NCBI GenBank assembly: GCA_019119775.1
Contig: DWWL01000044.1
Coordinates: forward strand, 1 to 64,000
Reading direction: 5' to 3'
Source: Candidatus Lachnoclostridium pullistercoris
GTDB lineage: Bacteria > Bacillota > Clostridia > Lachnospirales > Lachnospiraceae
DNA: 64,000 nucleotides
The position numbers and the translations under genes are program-made. Shown in pieces: positions 44,455 through 53,484 of this stretch. The stretch's first letter is position 1; each line of letters begins with the position of its first letter. Below the pieces are notes generated by a model. That model was not told where the DNA came from and ran no database searches. It saw nothing but the letters and a program-made list of their open reading frames with translations.

Positions 44455-44537
44455 TCACTATTTCCTGAACTGACCTGCGGACTGACAGGTTTGAATGAAA
44501 AAATTGCAGAAGGAGCCCACAGTTTTCCGAAAATGAG

Positions 44538-44576
44538 CAGGGACCGCAGCCAGCAAAAAGCCGCGGTCCCTGTTTT
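44538..44576. terminator. Bidirectional terminator
   Basis: CAGGGACCGC / GCGGTCCCTG, a perfect 10-bp stem with a 15-nt loop, followed by TTTT on the plus strand and preceded by AAAA for the minus strand. It separates the convergent AI-2E-family and hydrolase genes. Confidence 0.88.
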
Positions 44577-44577
44577 C

Positions 44578-47500
44578 TCAATACGTCCGGTTCTTTGGCT
44601 GGTTTCCGGCCCACACGGCCGCGGGCACCAGCACGCCCAGCTTCTTGTCCGGATAATACTGATATCCGATGTCCGTTCCCTTCAAATTCTCTGCCTTCAC
44701 ATACTTCCTTCCGCCTATTTCTGCAGTCTCCAGCTCCAGCGGCTTTCCCTGGAACGCTTCCAGGTATTCCGCTGCCGCGTATATTTCCCCATTTTTTTCC
44801 GCAAACAGCGGATAGCCCAGATCCCTGTCTTTAAAATTCTCCAGGATCCTCCTGCTGCCGGGAGATGCCACCGTCTTTTTGTGGGGCAGCTTTCCTCTCA
44901 GATAGGTGTCAAAGAAGCTGCAGACTGCGTTCACCACCGGAGCCGTCTGACCATAGCTGCCGTTGGTGTTGGCAAACAGAAAGCAGTCCGCCCCGTAGCG
45001 GCTGCAGGCTTCAAACGTCCGCCGGGACTGGCGGTCCGGAATGTCCACCCGCACCATCCCCAGGCCGGAAAATAAAGCCGCCGGCGGGAAATCCGGCCCA
45101 ATGTGGCTCACCGGGCTGGCCAAAATGGCCTTTCTCAGCATTTCATCCAGAACCGGGTCCGTGCCCTCTCTGCCCTGTTCCATGTAATCCCTCAGCACCT
45201 TGATGCCCTTTCCTTCCCCTGCAAATCCGATCACTTCCCCCAGGGGAGCTTTAGGGCCGTCGCTGTTGTCAAATTTCATCTTCCGGATCTCTTCCGGGCA
45301 GTCTTTATACTCTTCCTCCAGGTCCAGCCCCATATGGAGAATGTCAGACCAGCCATAGCCCACGCAGACGGCCTGAAGGCGGCTGGAGACGCCGGCGTTT
45401 CCTCCCACGCAGCCTTCCAGCTCTGCCTCTCCCGCGGAGGCGGCAGCAATCAGGACGGCATTGCCTCCCATGGACTGGCCGCTGCCTCCCAGGCGGTCCG
45501 GATCTACCTTAAGCTCTGCCGCATGGGCCCGCACATAGCGGATGCATCCTTTGATGTCATAAACATAGTCCGGGAAACAGTTGGGGGGATAATTGCGCAT
45601 ATCCACACCGATCACCGCGTACCCCCGGCGCAGAAGCTCCAGCTGAATATTGGTGAGCCTGGAGGGTGTGCCGCTGTAGCCGTGCATATAGAGAACAGCC
45701 GGCGCCTTCTCTTCCCTGCTGTCCATGCGGTATTCCTCCACATAGAGGGTTTTCACCGCCGGCAGGAACAAAAGGCGGCCGTGGGCTGCCACAGAGACTG
45801 TGTCCACCACCCGGCGCCTGCGGTAGGGAAGGGGAATCACGGCAGGTTCTCCCCCCTGGTAGTCACAGATCGCCCCGTCCTCCGCCGGCCTCCCTTCCAT
45901 GGTGAAGGAAAAACCGGCTCCAAACACGGCTTTCCCGTTTTCCATCTCATATCCTGCCTCTGGAGAACCGGCGTCCATCTTTTTCCAGCAGCCATTGTAA
46001 TACAGATATAGGTGATCCTTAAAGAAATACAGCGTTCCCGGTCCCTGATATCCTTCCGTCTCCACCTGGCCCTTATACACATTTTCCTCATGCTCGATGA
46101 ACGGCACGCGGATGAAAGAGGCGTGGTCCCCGCCCTGATAGAGGGTGACGGTGGGGAGATCTTCCTCCCGGTACATGGGGTGCTGGAATGCCTTTTTATT
46201 GGCGCAGGTGATGGTCAGGCGCAGGCGGCTGCCCTCGGCAAAATGCCTGACAGCGGGCTCAATGGCAAACTGGAGATGGGTGGGATTTTTCATGCCCTCC
46301 GCCAGACATTTCTCCATATCTGCCCGCATACAGGGGTGGTAGCAGACTCCCGCCTCGTTCCAGGCCGCCCTTGGAGCCGTGGTGCGGTGGGATGCCCGCA
46401 GCATGCCCATGGATACGTACCGGGACTCTCCGCTCTTTAACACTTCTTCCAGATAGACGATGAAGTCGGCATCCGGCTGATCGCAGGTCACCCACAGGTC
46501 CACGCCCACACTGCCTGCCATCTCATTGCGGTAACGGCCATAGAGGGGCAGGGACGTGAACGTGAGCCCCTTATTGTCCACGCCCGGCGTCATGTCTCCG
46601 TCCCAGGTAAGAGCCATCCGCTCAAAGGTACTGCCCTCCCCGCTGTCAAACACCTCAATGGACGTGTCCACTTTGTAATCCGTGGTCTGACTGTCCCCAG
46701 GCTTTTCCAGGGAGAGGGAGCCGTCATTTTGAGAGCCGCAGGTGCCGGATCTGTCTGCCGTCAGGTAAAAAACCGTCCGCCGCTCATTCTCCACCGGCCA
46801 GGTGTCGGAGAAGCGCCAGCGCCTCCCCTCCTCTGCGCCGATCATGTAGTAGACGTAAGGCGGGCGCTTGTCAAAGCCATTGTCCACGCCCTTCAGCAGG
46901 TTGTCCAGCCATTTGTGGTGCTCCGCCAGCATGTCAAAGGCTCCCTCCGGATAAATGGTATCAGCAGTGGTGCGGGTGCACTGCCTGTGGGTCCAGGGGC
47001 CCAGCACCATGGTTCCGCCCCACTCCTTAGATGCCATGAGCTGGCCGAAGGTGCCAGACTCACAGAGCCCCGCAAACTGATGGATCTGAATGTCTGTCTT
47101 TTTAAATACCTCAATATCCGTAATGGGCGGAATGGTGATGTTGGTCTTCTCCCCGCCGAAATTTGGGTTTTCATCGTCCCGGCACATATTTTCCAGGAGA
47201 AGGGACTCCATGAACCTCCTGTTCCTGCCATACTGTCCGGTGAGATATGCCTCATAGGCCATATCTCCGTTCGGGTCCTCGTCCACCGGCTCCACCTGTG
47301 GATCCGCCAGCACCTCCTCCTTCGTCTTTTTCGTCGGGCTGACGGCGCTGCCGGACACGTTATTCTTCCGGTGCAGGGGAATGGCAGACACGCCGTTGGG
47401 ATAGTCCTGATAGTAAAAATCCGGGTCGCACACAATGGGGGTGATGCCCTTTAAGCCTCTGCTGGGCTCCGGCCGGCAGACCGCCGCGGCAAACTGGATC

Positions 47501-47937
47501 AGCCCCCGGTTGGAGCCGCCCACAGCGGCCACCTGACCGTCGCTCCAGTCCTGGCGGATAATCCAGTCAATAACCGCGTTGACATCTTTTCGGTTCTCAA
47601 TGCTGGCAAAGCTGTCCTGAGTGCCGTAGGAGGCCCCGGCTCCCCGGTTTTCCAGCATCGCGCCCACATACCCGTAAGGCACGCAGCGCTCGATCAGATC
47701 CACGCCGTTTCTCTTCGGGGATTTCTTCATGCGGCCTCCCCGGGAAATCAGCAGGATCACCGGAAATTTTCCTTCCGCTATGGAACCGTCCTCACAGGTG
47801 GGAAACACCAGATCCAGAGCCAGCTTCGTGCCGTCAAACCCGGATACATACTGGGATTTTATGGTGAAACCGGCGTATTCTTTTTCTGCAAAGCCTTCAT
47901 ATTTTCCCGGCAGGGAATTGCGTTTTATCTCCTTCAT
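44578..47937 (-). CDS. Large two-domain alpha/beta hydrolase (CocE/NonD + second hydrolase)
   Basis: About 1119 residues from ATG 47937, with AAGGAG 10 nt upstream. Residues 20-380 are a CocE/NonD or S15 peptidase-like hydrolase: nucleophile Ser142 in GGSNRG, His in GPWTHRQ; the usual acidic GWYD is GLCE here. A jelly-roll domain follows (about 400-650). A second alpha/beta hydrolase (about 720-1050) has Ser about 822 in GQSMGG, but the expected C-terminal His is Tyr in NGSYGQT. No signal peptide, so cytoplasmic. A sigma-54 promoter and its activator gene lie upstream. Substrates of such enzymes are peptides, esters or amides; none can be named. Confidence 0.75.
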   Translation of the reverse strand: MKEIKRNSLPGKYEGFAEKEYAGFTIKSQYVSGFDGTKLALDLVFPTCEDGSIAEGKFPVILLISRGGRMKKSPKRNGVDLIERCVPYGYVGAMLENRGAGASYGTQDSFASIENRKDVNAVIDWIIRQDWSDGQVAAVGGSNRGLIQFAAAVCRPEPSRGLKGITPIVCDPDFYYQDYPNGVSAIPLHRKNNVSGSAVSPTKKTKEEVLADPQVEPVDEDPNGDMAYEAYLTGQYGRNRRFMESLLLENMCRDDENPNFGGEKTNITIPPITDIEVFKKTDIQIHQFAGLCESGTFGQLMASKEWGGTMVLGPWTHRQCTRTTADTIYPEGAFDMLAEHHKWLDNLLKGVDNGFDKRPPYVYYMIGAEEGRRWRFSDTWPVENERRTVFYLTADRSGTCGSQNDGSLSLEKPGDSQTTDYKVDTSIEVFDSGEGSTFERMALTWDGDMTPGVDNKGLTFTSLPLYGRYRNEMAGSVGVDLWVTCDQPDADFIVYLEEVLKSGESRYVSMGMLRASHRTTAPRAAWNEAGVCYHPCMRADMEKCLAEGMKNPTHLQFAIEPAVRHFAEGSRLRLTITCANKKAFQHPMYREEDLPTVTLYQGGDHASFIRVPFIEHEENVYKGQVETEGYQGPGTLYFFKDHLYLYYNGCWKKMDAGSPEAGYEMENGKAVFGAGFSFTMEGRPAEDGAICDYQGGEPAVIPLPYRRRRVVDTVSVAAHGRLLFLPAVKTLYVEEYRMDSREEKAPAVLYMHGYSGTPSRLTNIQLELLRRGYAVIGVDMRNYPPNCFPDYVYDIKGCIRYVRAHAAELKVDPDRLGGSGQSMGGNAVLIAAASAGEAELEGCVGGNAGVSSRLQAVCVGYGWSDILHMGLDLEEEYKDCPEEIRKMKFDNSDGPKAPLGEVIGFAGEGKGIKVLRDYMEQGREGTDPVLDEMLRKAILASPVSHIGPDFPPAALFSGLGMVRVDIPDRQSRRTFEACSRYGADCFLFANTNGSYGQTAPVVNAVCSFFDTYLRGKLPHKKTVASPGSRRILENFKDRDLGYPLFAEKNGEIYAAAEYLEAFQGKPLELETAEIGGRKYVKAENLKGTDIGYQYYPDKKLGVLVPAAVWAGNQPKNRTY

Positions 47938-48080
47938 GCGGATCACACTCCTTTTCCTTCTGTCTCAGCCGTCTCCGTCCCAGTCTTCATCAGGCGGCTG
48001 CCGAAAAAGATAAATTTCTGTTTTATTCGGCAATATGTTTTCCTGTGCGGCCAGGAAAACACCTGCTCACCTTTATATAG

Positions 48081-48096
48081 AGCAAAAGTCATGCCA
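48081..48096 (-). promoter_or_regulatory. Sigma-54 (-24/-12) promoter of the hydrolase gene
   Basis: Minus strand TGGCATGACTTTTGCT matches TGGCAC-N5-TTGCW with a single change and correct spacing. The start of transcription would be near 48070, about 130 nt before the ATG. The adjacent upstream gene encodes a sigma-54 activator. Confidence 0.82.
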
Positions 48097-48257
48097 ACAT
48101 CCGCCATATCCTCTGCCTGTTTTCCAAAAATCCGTTAAAATTGTAAAATCAGGGGTATTTTTTATGCGAAATTATTGCAAAAGATGAGAAAATTCAAATT
48201 TTCCGGAATGTAAAATCCGTGATTTTAGAATGCAATATTATGGAACAGAGCATAAAA

Positions 48258-48297
48258 AATGGAACATTTCGAAATGATTAGCCCGGAATGTTCCATT
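48258..48297. promoter_or_regulatory. Candidate enhancer (UAS) for the sigma-54 activator
   Basis: AATGGAACATT (48258-48268) and AATGTTCCATT (48287-48297) are perfect 11-bp inverted copies. A 12-bp palindrome CATTTCGAAATG (48265-48276) lies inside. Further TGGAACA and TTGTTCCA half-sites flank it. The distance of about 160 bp upstream of the -24 box is usual for activator sites. The remaining intergenic sequence (47938-48398) is AT-rich and noncoding. Confidence 0.68.
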
Positions 48298-48398
48298 ATG
48301 TTTCTGTATGTTTCGATACGTTTTATTTTGTTCCAAATCAATTAAAAATGTTTTAATATGTTTCATCCAGCAGTTCAGCTGACGCGTTTCAGTTTCAT

Positions 48399-50396
48399 CT
48401 AGTATGTTTCATCCAGGCCGTACTTTTTCATCTTCCGCCAGAGGCTGGAGCGCCCGATCCCCAGGGCCTGGGCCGCCTGCCCGCGGTTTCCACCGCTGGC
48501 CTCCAGCGCTTCTTCAAGCCGCTCCCGCTCTCTCCGTTCCTTTTCAGAGAGCTGAGACAGATTCGGAGCCGGAACCTCAGGTTCTTCCTTCTCCGTCCTC
48601 TCCTCTTCCGGAAATTCCTCGCAGATGTCCGCAAGCTGCCGGCGGATCATGCCGCCGTCCACCTTCTGCCGGTCGCTGACGATCACCAGCCGCTCGCAGA
48701 AGTTTCTGAGCTGCCGCACATTTCCCGGCCAGGAAAAGGACAGGAGCGCATTCCCGGCGTCCTGGGTCAGCTCCAGATTCTTGGAAGCCCGTTCTCCGTA
48801 ACGGGCCAGAAACTCCTCCGCCAGCAGAAGGATGTCCTTCCCCCGGCTGCGCAGAGGCGGGATCCGCAGGGTGAGAACGTTCAGGCGGTAGTAGAGGTCC
48901 TCCCGGAATTTTCCTTCCCTGACCAGCTTCTGCAGGCTCTTGTTGGAGGCGGCGATGATGCGCACATCCACAGGAATCACCCGGTCGTCTCCCACCCGGG
49001 TGATCACCCGCTCTTCGATCACCCGCAGCAGGCGCACCTGGCCCTGCAGATCCATCTCAGAGATCTCATCCAGAAAGATCGTCCCCTTGTCTGCCTGTTC
49101 GATCAGTCCTTTCTTTCCCTGGCGGGAAGCGCCGGTGAAGGCGCCTCCCACATAGCCAAACAGCTCGCTCTCCAGCAGGCTCATGGGAAGAGCCCCGCAG
49201 TTCACCGCCACAAAAGGCTGATCCTTCCTCGTGCTGTAGTTGTGGATGCTCTGGGCAAACAGCTCCTTTCCCGTGCCCGATTCCCCGAAGAGAAGGATGT
49301 TGGCCTGGTTTTTGGCAAACTGCTTCGCCTCATAGCGGCACTGCTCCATAACCGCTGAATCTCCTTTGATATCGGAAAAATGGTATTTCGCCGCAAGCCC
49401 TCTGGAATAGATCTCATTTTTGATCTGGGATTCCAGGTTCTCCACTCTCTCCTTCTGATTCATATGGAGGATAGCGCCCTGGATCTGCCCGTTTTTCAGA
49501 TAAGGTACGGCGCTGACGATCACCGCATGGTCCCGGATCTGAAGGATGTTTCCGTAGATCGTCTCCCCCTTTTTCAGCACCGCCGCCAGCTTCTGCCGGT
49601 CCAGCTCCGGGGCCAGTTCACAGATCGGCCGGCCGGTGATCTCCTTCTGGCCCAGGATCTCCCTGACGATGGCATTGCTGATGACCACCCGTCCGTCCGG
49701 ACTGATCATGGCCATCCCCTCGAAGGAGTAATCCATCATAAACTCCAGAGTCCGGCGGTACTCCCGCTGGCTCCGCAGGTTCTCCACAAACATCACCGCC
49801 ATCTCCAGGGTGTGGCAGTAGGACTCATACTCGTCGGCGTTTTCCGTGTAGTAGGCGCGCATTCCCAGGGCCGCCGCCTCCCGACAGACCCTCAGCCCGC
49901 CGATGATAAAAGTAGCTCCTTCCTCCCGCGCCTGGACCAGCTTTCTGCGGATGTACTCCGGGGCGTCCTCCTCCATCACCACGTTAATCATCTCCAGATG
50001 AAACAGATAGCGTATGATCTCCCGGTTGATCAGCAGCGGCTGATGACTGAACACCGCCGCCTTAGCCCCCGGCAGGAGAAATTCTTCCGGATGCTGCTTC
50101 ATCACCTGGACAAACAGAGAAAAGGTGCTGGACGCCAGAAACTGAATGGGAATTACCGGAATCCTGCTGCTGACCCCCGCCTCTTTTAAAATCCGTTCCA
50201 TCCGCCCGCGGCAGATCACAGCGTCAATCCGGGCCGCCTCCATCTGGCGGAGCAGCTCCCGCATTTCCGGGGAATCGCTGCGGACCAGGGAATCCTCTAT
50301 GTGCTTTTCCTCCAGGGAAATGCCCATTTTTTCCGCCGTCTCCTGCATCAGCGCATCCTTCCCCGCCTTTCTCGTGGAAAGATACCAGAATTTCAC
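48399..50396 (-). CDS. Sigma-54-dependent transcriptional activator, PrpR-N type
   Basis: A 665-residue enhancer-binding protein. The first 190 or so residues resemble the PrpR_N sensor domain, followed by a PAS domain (about 210-310). The AAA+ domain (about 345-575) has GESGTGKE, the sigma-54-contacting GAFTGA loop and FLDEISEM, all intact. A Fis-type helix-turn-helix ends the protein (GNRGQAAQALGIGRSSLWRKMKKYGL). It probably senses a small molecule and activates the hydrolase promoter next door. It starts 37 bp after the M20 peptidase gene, so is likely expressed with the peptide genes. Confidence 0.92.
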   Translation of the reverse strand: MKFWYLSTRKAGKDALMQETAEKMGISLEEKHIEDSLVRSDSPEMRELLRQMEAARIDAVICRGRMERILKEAGVSSRIPVIPIQFLASSTFSLFVQVMKQHPEEFLLPGAKAAVFSHQPLLINREIIRYLFHLEMINVVMEEDAPEYIRRKLVQAREEGATFIIGGLRVCREAAALGMRAYYTENADEYESYCHTLEMAVMFVENLRSQREYRRTLEFMMDYSFEGMAMISPDGRVVISNAIVREILGQKEITGRPICELAPELDRQKLAAVLKKGETIYGNILQIRDHAVIVSAVPYLKNGQIQGAILHMNQKERVENLESQIKNEIYSRGLAAKYHFSDIKGDSAVMEQCRYEAKQFAKNQANILLFGESGTGKELFAQSIHNYSTRKDQPFVAVNCGALPMSLLESELFGYVGGAFTGASRQGKKGLIEQADKGTIFLDEISEMDLQGQVRLLRVIEERVITRVGDDRVIPVDVRIIAASNKSLQKLVREGKFREDLYYRLNVLTLRIPPLRSRGKDILLLAEEFLARYGERASKNLELTQDAGNALLSFSWPGNVRQLRNFCERLVIVSDRQKVDGGMIRRQLADICEEFPEEERTEKEEPEVPAPNLSQLSEKERRERERLEEALEASGGNRGQAAQALGIGRSSLWRKMKKYGLDETY

Positions 50397-50433
50397 TCTG
50401 CCGCCTCCTCTCCCCTTCTCAGTATCCGGTTAC

Positions 50434-51558
50434 TCAGGCAAAATACTCCAGCACAGTCTCAAACGTCACTTCATATCCCAGCTCCAAAGAATCTCTCAGC
50501 ACGTACTCCTCCCTGGTGTGGGCGCCGCTCCCGAAATAGGCGCCGAAGCACACCGCCGGGATGTCCATGGAAAGAGGAATGTTGCAGTCGGTGGAACCAG
50601 GCTGGCGCTTCACTTTCTTTCCGGTCACTGCTTCCAGACGTTTCTCCGCCTTCTGCAGAAGTTCCTCTCTTTTCGCCTCCGTCTCCGGGCTTAAATTCTC
50701 GCAGGGGCGCTCTCCCACCAGCTTCACCTCAATGCCCGGCCGGTCCAGGATCCGGTCAAACTGCTCTTTCATGTAGTCCAGACCGGATTTGGTGTCGGAG
50801 CGGAACTCGCAGAGCATGGACGCCTCCTGGGCGATGGTGTTGACAGAAGTGCCTCCCGTGATGGTACCCACGTTGTAGGTGGTTTTTCCTTCCTCAGGAA
50901 CCTGAACCGCGTAAATGTCCTCGATGATGGCCGCCAGCTTTTCGATGGCATTCTCTCTGCCGAAATCGCCGTAGGAGTGGCCGCCCTGGGTCTTTGCCGT
51001 CACTAAGAACCGATGGGATCCTACTGCCCGGTTGGTCACGCCGTCCAGTTTCCCGTCAAAGCTGTAAAACTCCCGGATCTGCCCCTTGTAATCTTCGCAG
51101 ATTTTCCGGCTTCCCTTTAAATTTCCCAGGCCCTCTTCCCCGGAATTGCACACAAAGAGAATGCCGGCGTCCTTCGGTTTTAAGCCTTTCTCCGTCACGT
51201 ACTTCGCAATCATAAGGATATTGACCAGATTGGCCGTGTCGTCTCCCACGCCGGGGCAGCAGAGCTTTCCATCCTCCTCCTTCCAGGGAAGGGGATCCGT
51301 GTCCGGAAATACCACGTCTGTGTGGGCCATGAACACGATCACCGGCCCGTCCTCCGTCACGCCGAAGGGATAGACCACATTGAGGGCCTCGTCAGTGTAG
51401 ACTCCCTCCGCCCCCATGTCTTCCAGCCACTTTCTGCAGAATTCCATCCGCTTCTCCTCATGGTTGGACGGGGATGGGATCTGGGCGATGGTCTTTAAAA
51501 GCTCATACGCCTCCTCCTTATGGTCTTCAATAAACTGTTTTGCCTGTGCTGACAGCAT
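50434..51558 (-). CDS. M20-family metallopeptidase (PepT/tripeptidase-like)
   Basis: A 374-residue M20 peptidase. Zinc ligands and catalytic residues are visible: HTD (79-81), the bridging Asp in GVGDDTAN (about 107), catalytic Glu pair in NSGEEGLG (about 142) and a late His in GSGAHTREE. The dimerisation lid includes the His in GGHSYGDFG. Such enzymes cleave di- or tripeptides in the cytoplasm. It lies between a peptide-binding protein and a sigma-54 activator, which points to hydrolysis of imported peptides. AAGGAGG precedes the ATG. Confidence 0.87.
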   Translation of the reverse strand: MLSAQAKQFIEDHKEEAYELLKTIAQIPSPSNHEEKRMEFCRKWLEDMGAEGVYTDEALNVVYPFGVTEDGPVIVFMAHTDVVFPDTDPLPWKEEDGKLCCPGVGDDTANLVNILMIAKYVTEKGLKPKDAGILFVCNSGEEGLGNLKGSRKICEDYKGQIREFYSFDGKLDGVTNRAVGSHRFLVTAKTQGGHSYGDFGRENAIEKLAAIIEDIYAVQVPEEGKTTYNVGTITGGTSVNTIAQEASMLCEFRSDTKSGLDYMKEQFDRILDRPGIEVKLVGERPCENLSPETEAKREELLQKAEKRLEAVTGKKVKRQPGSTDCNIPLSMDIPAVCFGAYFGSGAHTREEYVLRDSLELGYEVTFETVLEYFA

Positions 51559-51617
51559 ATGCTTTATCCTCCTTTTTCGTATTCGCTGATGTATTCATAT
51601 TCACTGATGTAATGGCA

Positions 51618-51660
51618 GAAAGGCACCCCTCCGGCCGCTCTCGCCTTTGGGATGCCTTTC
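51618..51660 (-). other. Hairpin between the binding-protein and M20 genes
   Basis: GAAAGGCACCCC and GGGATGCCTTTC pair over about 11-12 bp with a long loop. There is no T run on the minus strand, so it more likely limits read-through or protects the upstream mRNA. An imperfect direct repeat ATTC(G/A)CTGATGTA lies at about 51582-51612. Confidence 0.55.
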
Positions 51661-51696
51661 AGAGAATTCCGGAGCGTTCGTCATCCGGATATAAAA

Positions 51697-53343
51697 CTAA
51701 TTTTTGTACGTCTTGCTCAGATAAACGTTTCCTGTGGGATGATAGATGAAGTTCTGCACGTTGGGAAGGTATGCAGACAGGCTTTCCTGATGGGAAATGG
51801 GAAGCCAGATGCACTCATCCGCCAGCTTCTGCTCCATCTTCTCATAGAGAGCGTTTCTCTCCTCGCCGTTAGGAAGGCTTACTGCCTCGGCCAGCATGGC
51901 GTTGTACTCGTCGTTCTTATAGTGGGCCACGTTGATGCCGATATCCTCGTTGGCCAGCAGGTTTAAGAAGTTGTCCGGATCGCCGTTGTCTCCCGTCCAT
52001 CCAAACAGGCACACGTCAAAATCTCCCGTATTGCACTTGTCAATGTAGGAGGTCCAGTCAAAGGTGTCGATGGTGCAGTTGACGCCGACTTTTGCCCAGT
52101 AGCCCTGGATCGCCTCCGCAAGAGTCTGGCCGGTGGCGGTGTTGTAGGGTCTGGGATTGGTGTAGGCCACCATGTAGAGATCCGTCACGCCTTTTTCCGC
52201 CAGAGTCGCTTTTGCTGCCTCCGGGTCATAGGATACCTGATGAACGTTGCTGCTGTAGCCGGGCACGAAGCTGGGAAGAATGGTGGTCGCCTCAGACGCG
52301 TAGCCTCTGTAAAGGCTCTGCACCAGCTCCGGAACGTTGATCGCCTGGGAAAGGGCTTTTCTCACCTCCGGGTCCGTGATCACGTCGGTGTTGTAGGCCA
52401 TGTAGTTGATGTTCATTCCCTCCACCTGATTGATGACGCAGCCGGCGGCAGTGATCTGATCCACTACGTTGGCGTCGATGCCGTCAATAATATCTACCTC
52501 GCCGTTGGTGAGGGCCACCACGCGGGCGGAATTGTCCGTGATGATCCGGAATACCAGGTTCTTTGCCACTGCCGGCTCTCCCCAGTAATCCTCGTTGCGC
52601 TCCATCACCACAGCCTCAGCCTTGTCCCATCTGACAAATTTGTAAGGGCCGGTGCCGCAGGGATGCTCGTTTAAGTTGTTGTCATATTTCTCGCAGGCCG
52701 TGGGGCTCACGATGGGAGCGCCTAAAGACATGGCCAGATTGTTTAAGAACGGCGTGCTGGCCTTCTTCATCTTAAACTCTACCGTGTACTCGTCGATCAC
52801 GTTGCAGGACTCCACATCCCCGTACACGAAATCGCCGTAGTTCATGTTCTCCGTCTTGTTGATGGTCTGACGGTCCACGTTGAACTTCACCGCCTCCGCG
52901 TTGAAATCCGTTCCGTCGTGGAACTTGACTCCCTGTCTTAAGTGGAAGGTGTAGGTCAGTCCGTCGTCGCTGATATCCCAGGACTCTGCCAGGCAGGGCT
53001 CCACCTCCGTGTTGGAGTCCCCGAATTTCAAAAGGCCCTCATACATCTGCACGATGGGCTTGGAAGACTCTCCGTCGTCCACGATCGCCGGGTCCAGGCC
53101 TCTCGGATCCGCTCCCTGGGCGAAGGTAAGGGTCTGCTCCCGGTCCACATCCTCCGGGATCTCCCCATACTCCTTGAGGGCTTCGCCCGCTGCCGCCGTC
53201 TCCGGCGCAGACGTCTCTCCCGTCTCCGTTCCGGCCGCCTCCGCCGCCGTTGTGGAAGCCGTATCAGATCCGCTGCCGCCGCAGGCAGCCATGGACAGAG
53301 CCACAGCAGAGAGCAGCAGGGCACTGACTACTTTCTTTTTCAT
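51697..53343 (-). CDS. Peptide ABC transporter substrate-binding lipoprotein, second copy
   Basis: A 548-residue SBP_bac_5 (DppA/OppA) protein. The signal peptide ends SMAAC, a lipobox, followed by a low-complexity linker. The family signature TYTFHLRQGVKFHDGTDFNAEAV is present. It is closely similar along its whole length to the protein at 57722, apart from the linker and some loops, so the two are recent duplicates. It has its own promoter behind a multi-hairpin element, after the transporter ATPase gene. Ligand is a peptide by family; specificity unknown. Confidence 0.92.
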   Translation of the reverse strand: MKKKVVSALLLSAVALSMAACGGSGSDTASTTAAEAAGTETGETSAPETAAAGEALKEYGEIPEDVDREQTLTFAQGADPRGLDPAIVDDGESSKPIVQMYEGLLKFGDSNTEVEPCLAESWDISDDGLTYTFHLRQGVKFHDGTDFNAEAVKFNVDRQTINKTENMNYGDFVYGDVESCNVIDEYTVEFKMKKASTPFLNNLAMSLGAPIVSPTACEKYDNNLNEHPCGTGPYKFVRWDKAEAVVMERNEDYWGEPAVAKNLVFRIITDNSARVVALTNGEVDIIDGIDANVVDQITAAGCVINQVEGMNINYMAYNTDVITDPEVRKALSQAINVPELVQSLYRGYASEATTILPSFVPGYSSNVHQVSYDPEAAKATLAEKGVTDLYMVAYTNPRPYNTATGQTLAEAIQGYWAKVGVNCTIDTFDWTSYIDKCNTGDFDVCLFGWTGDNGDPDNFLNLLANEDIGINVAHYKNDEYNAMLAEAVSLPNGEERNALYEKMEQKLADECIWLPISHQESLSAYLPNVQNFIYHPTGNVYLSKTYKN

Positions 53344-53417
53344 ATTACGTTTCCTCCTCTCCTGTCTCCAGCCCGTCTCTGGCAGAAATTGACCAAAAAC
53401 AGGCCATGATAGGTAGA

Positions 53418-53461
53418 ATTATAGTACAATTCCGCAAAAAGCACAACTGCTTTTTGCGGAA
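53418..53461 (-). promoter_or_regulatory. Promoter of the second binding protein with embedded inverted repeat
   Basis: Minus strand TTGTGC, 17 nt, TATAAT (53418-53446). A perfect 14-bp inverted repeat TTCCGCAAAAAGCA / TGCTTTTTGCGGAA with a 4-nt loop (53430-53461) covers the -35 and most of the spacer. It could be a regulator operator or a terminator for RNA arriving from the ABC genes. Confidence 0.75.
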
Positions 53462-53484
53462 CTGCTGAAAAAATATTTTTGTCC

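Noticed and set aside
48398-48399. tRNA, rRNA or riboswitch genes anywhere in the window
   Set aside because: I looked in the longer intergenic gaps and saw no cloverleaf, rRNA or known riboswitch core; a covariance-model scan would be needed for weak cases.
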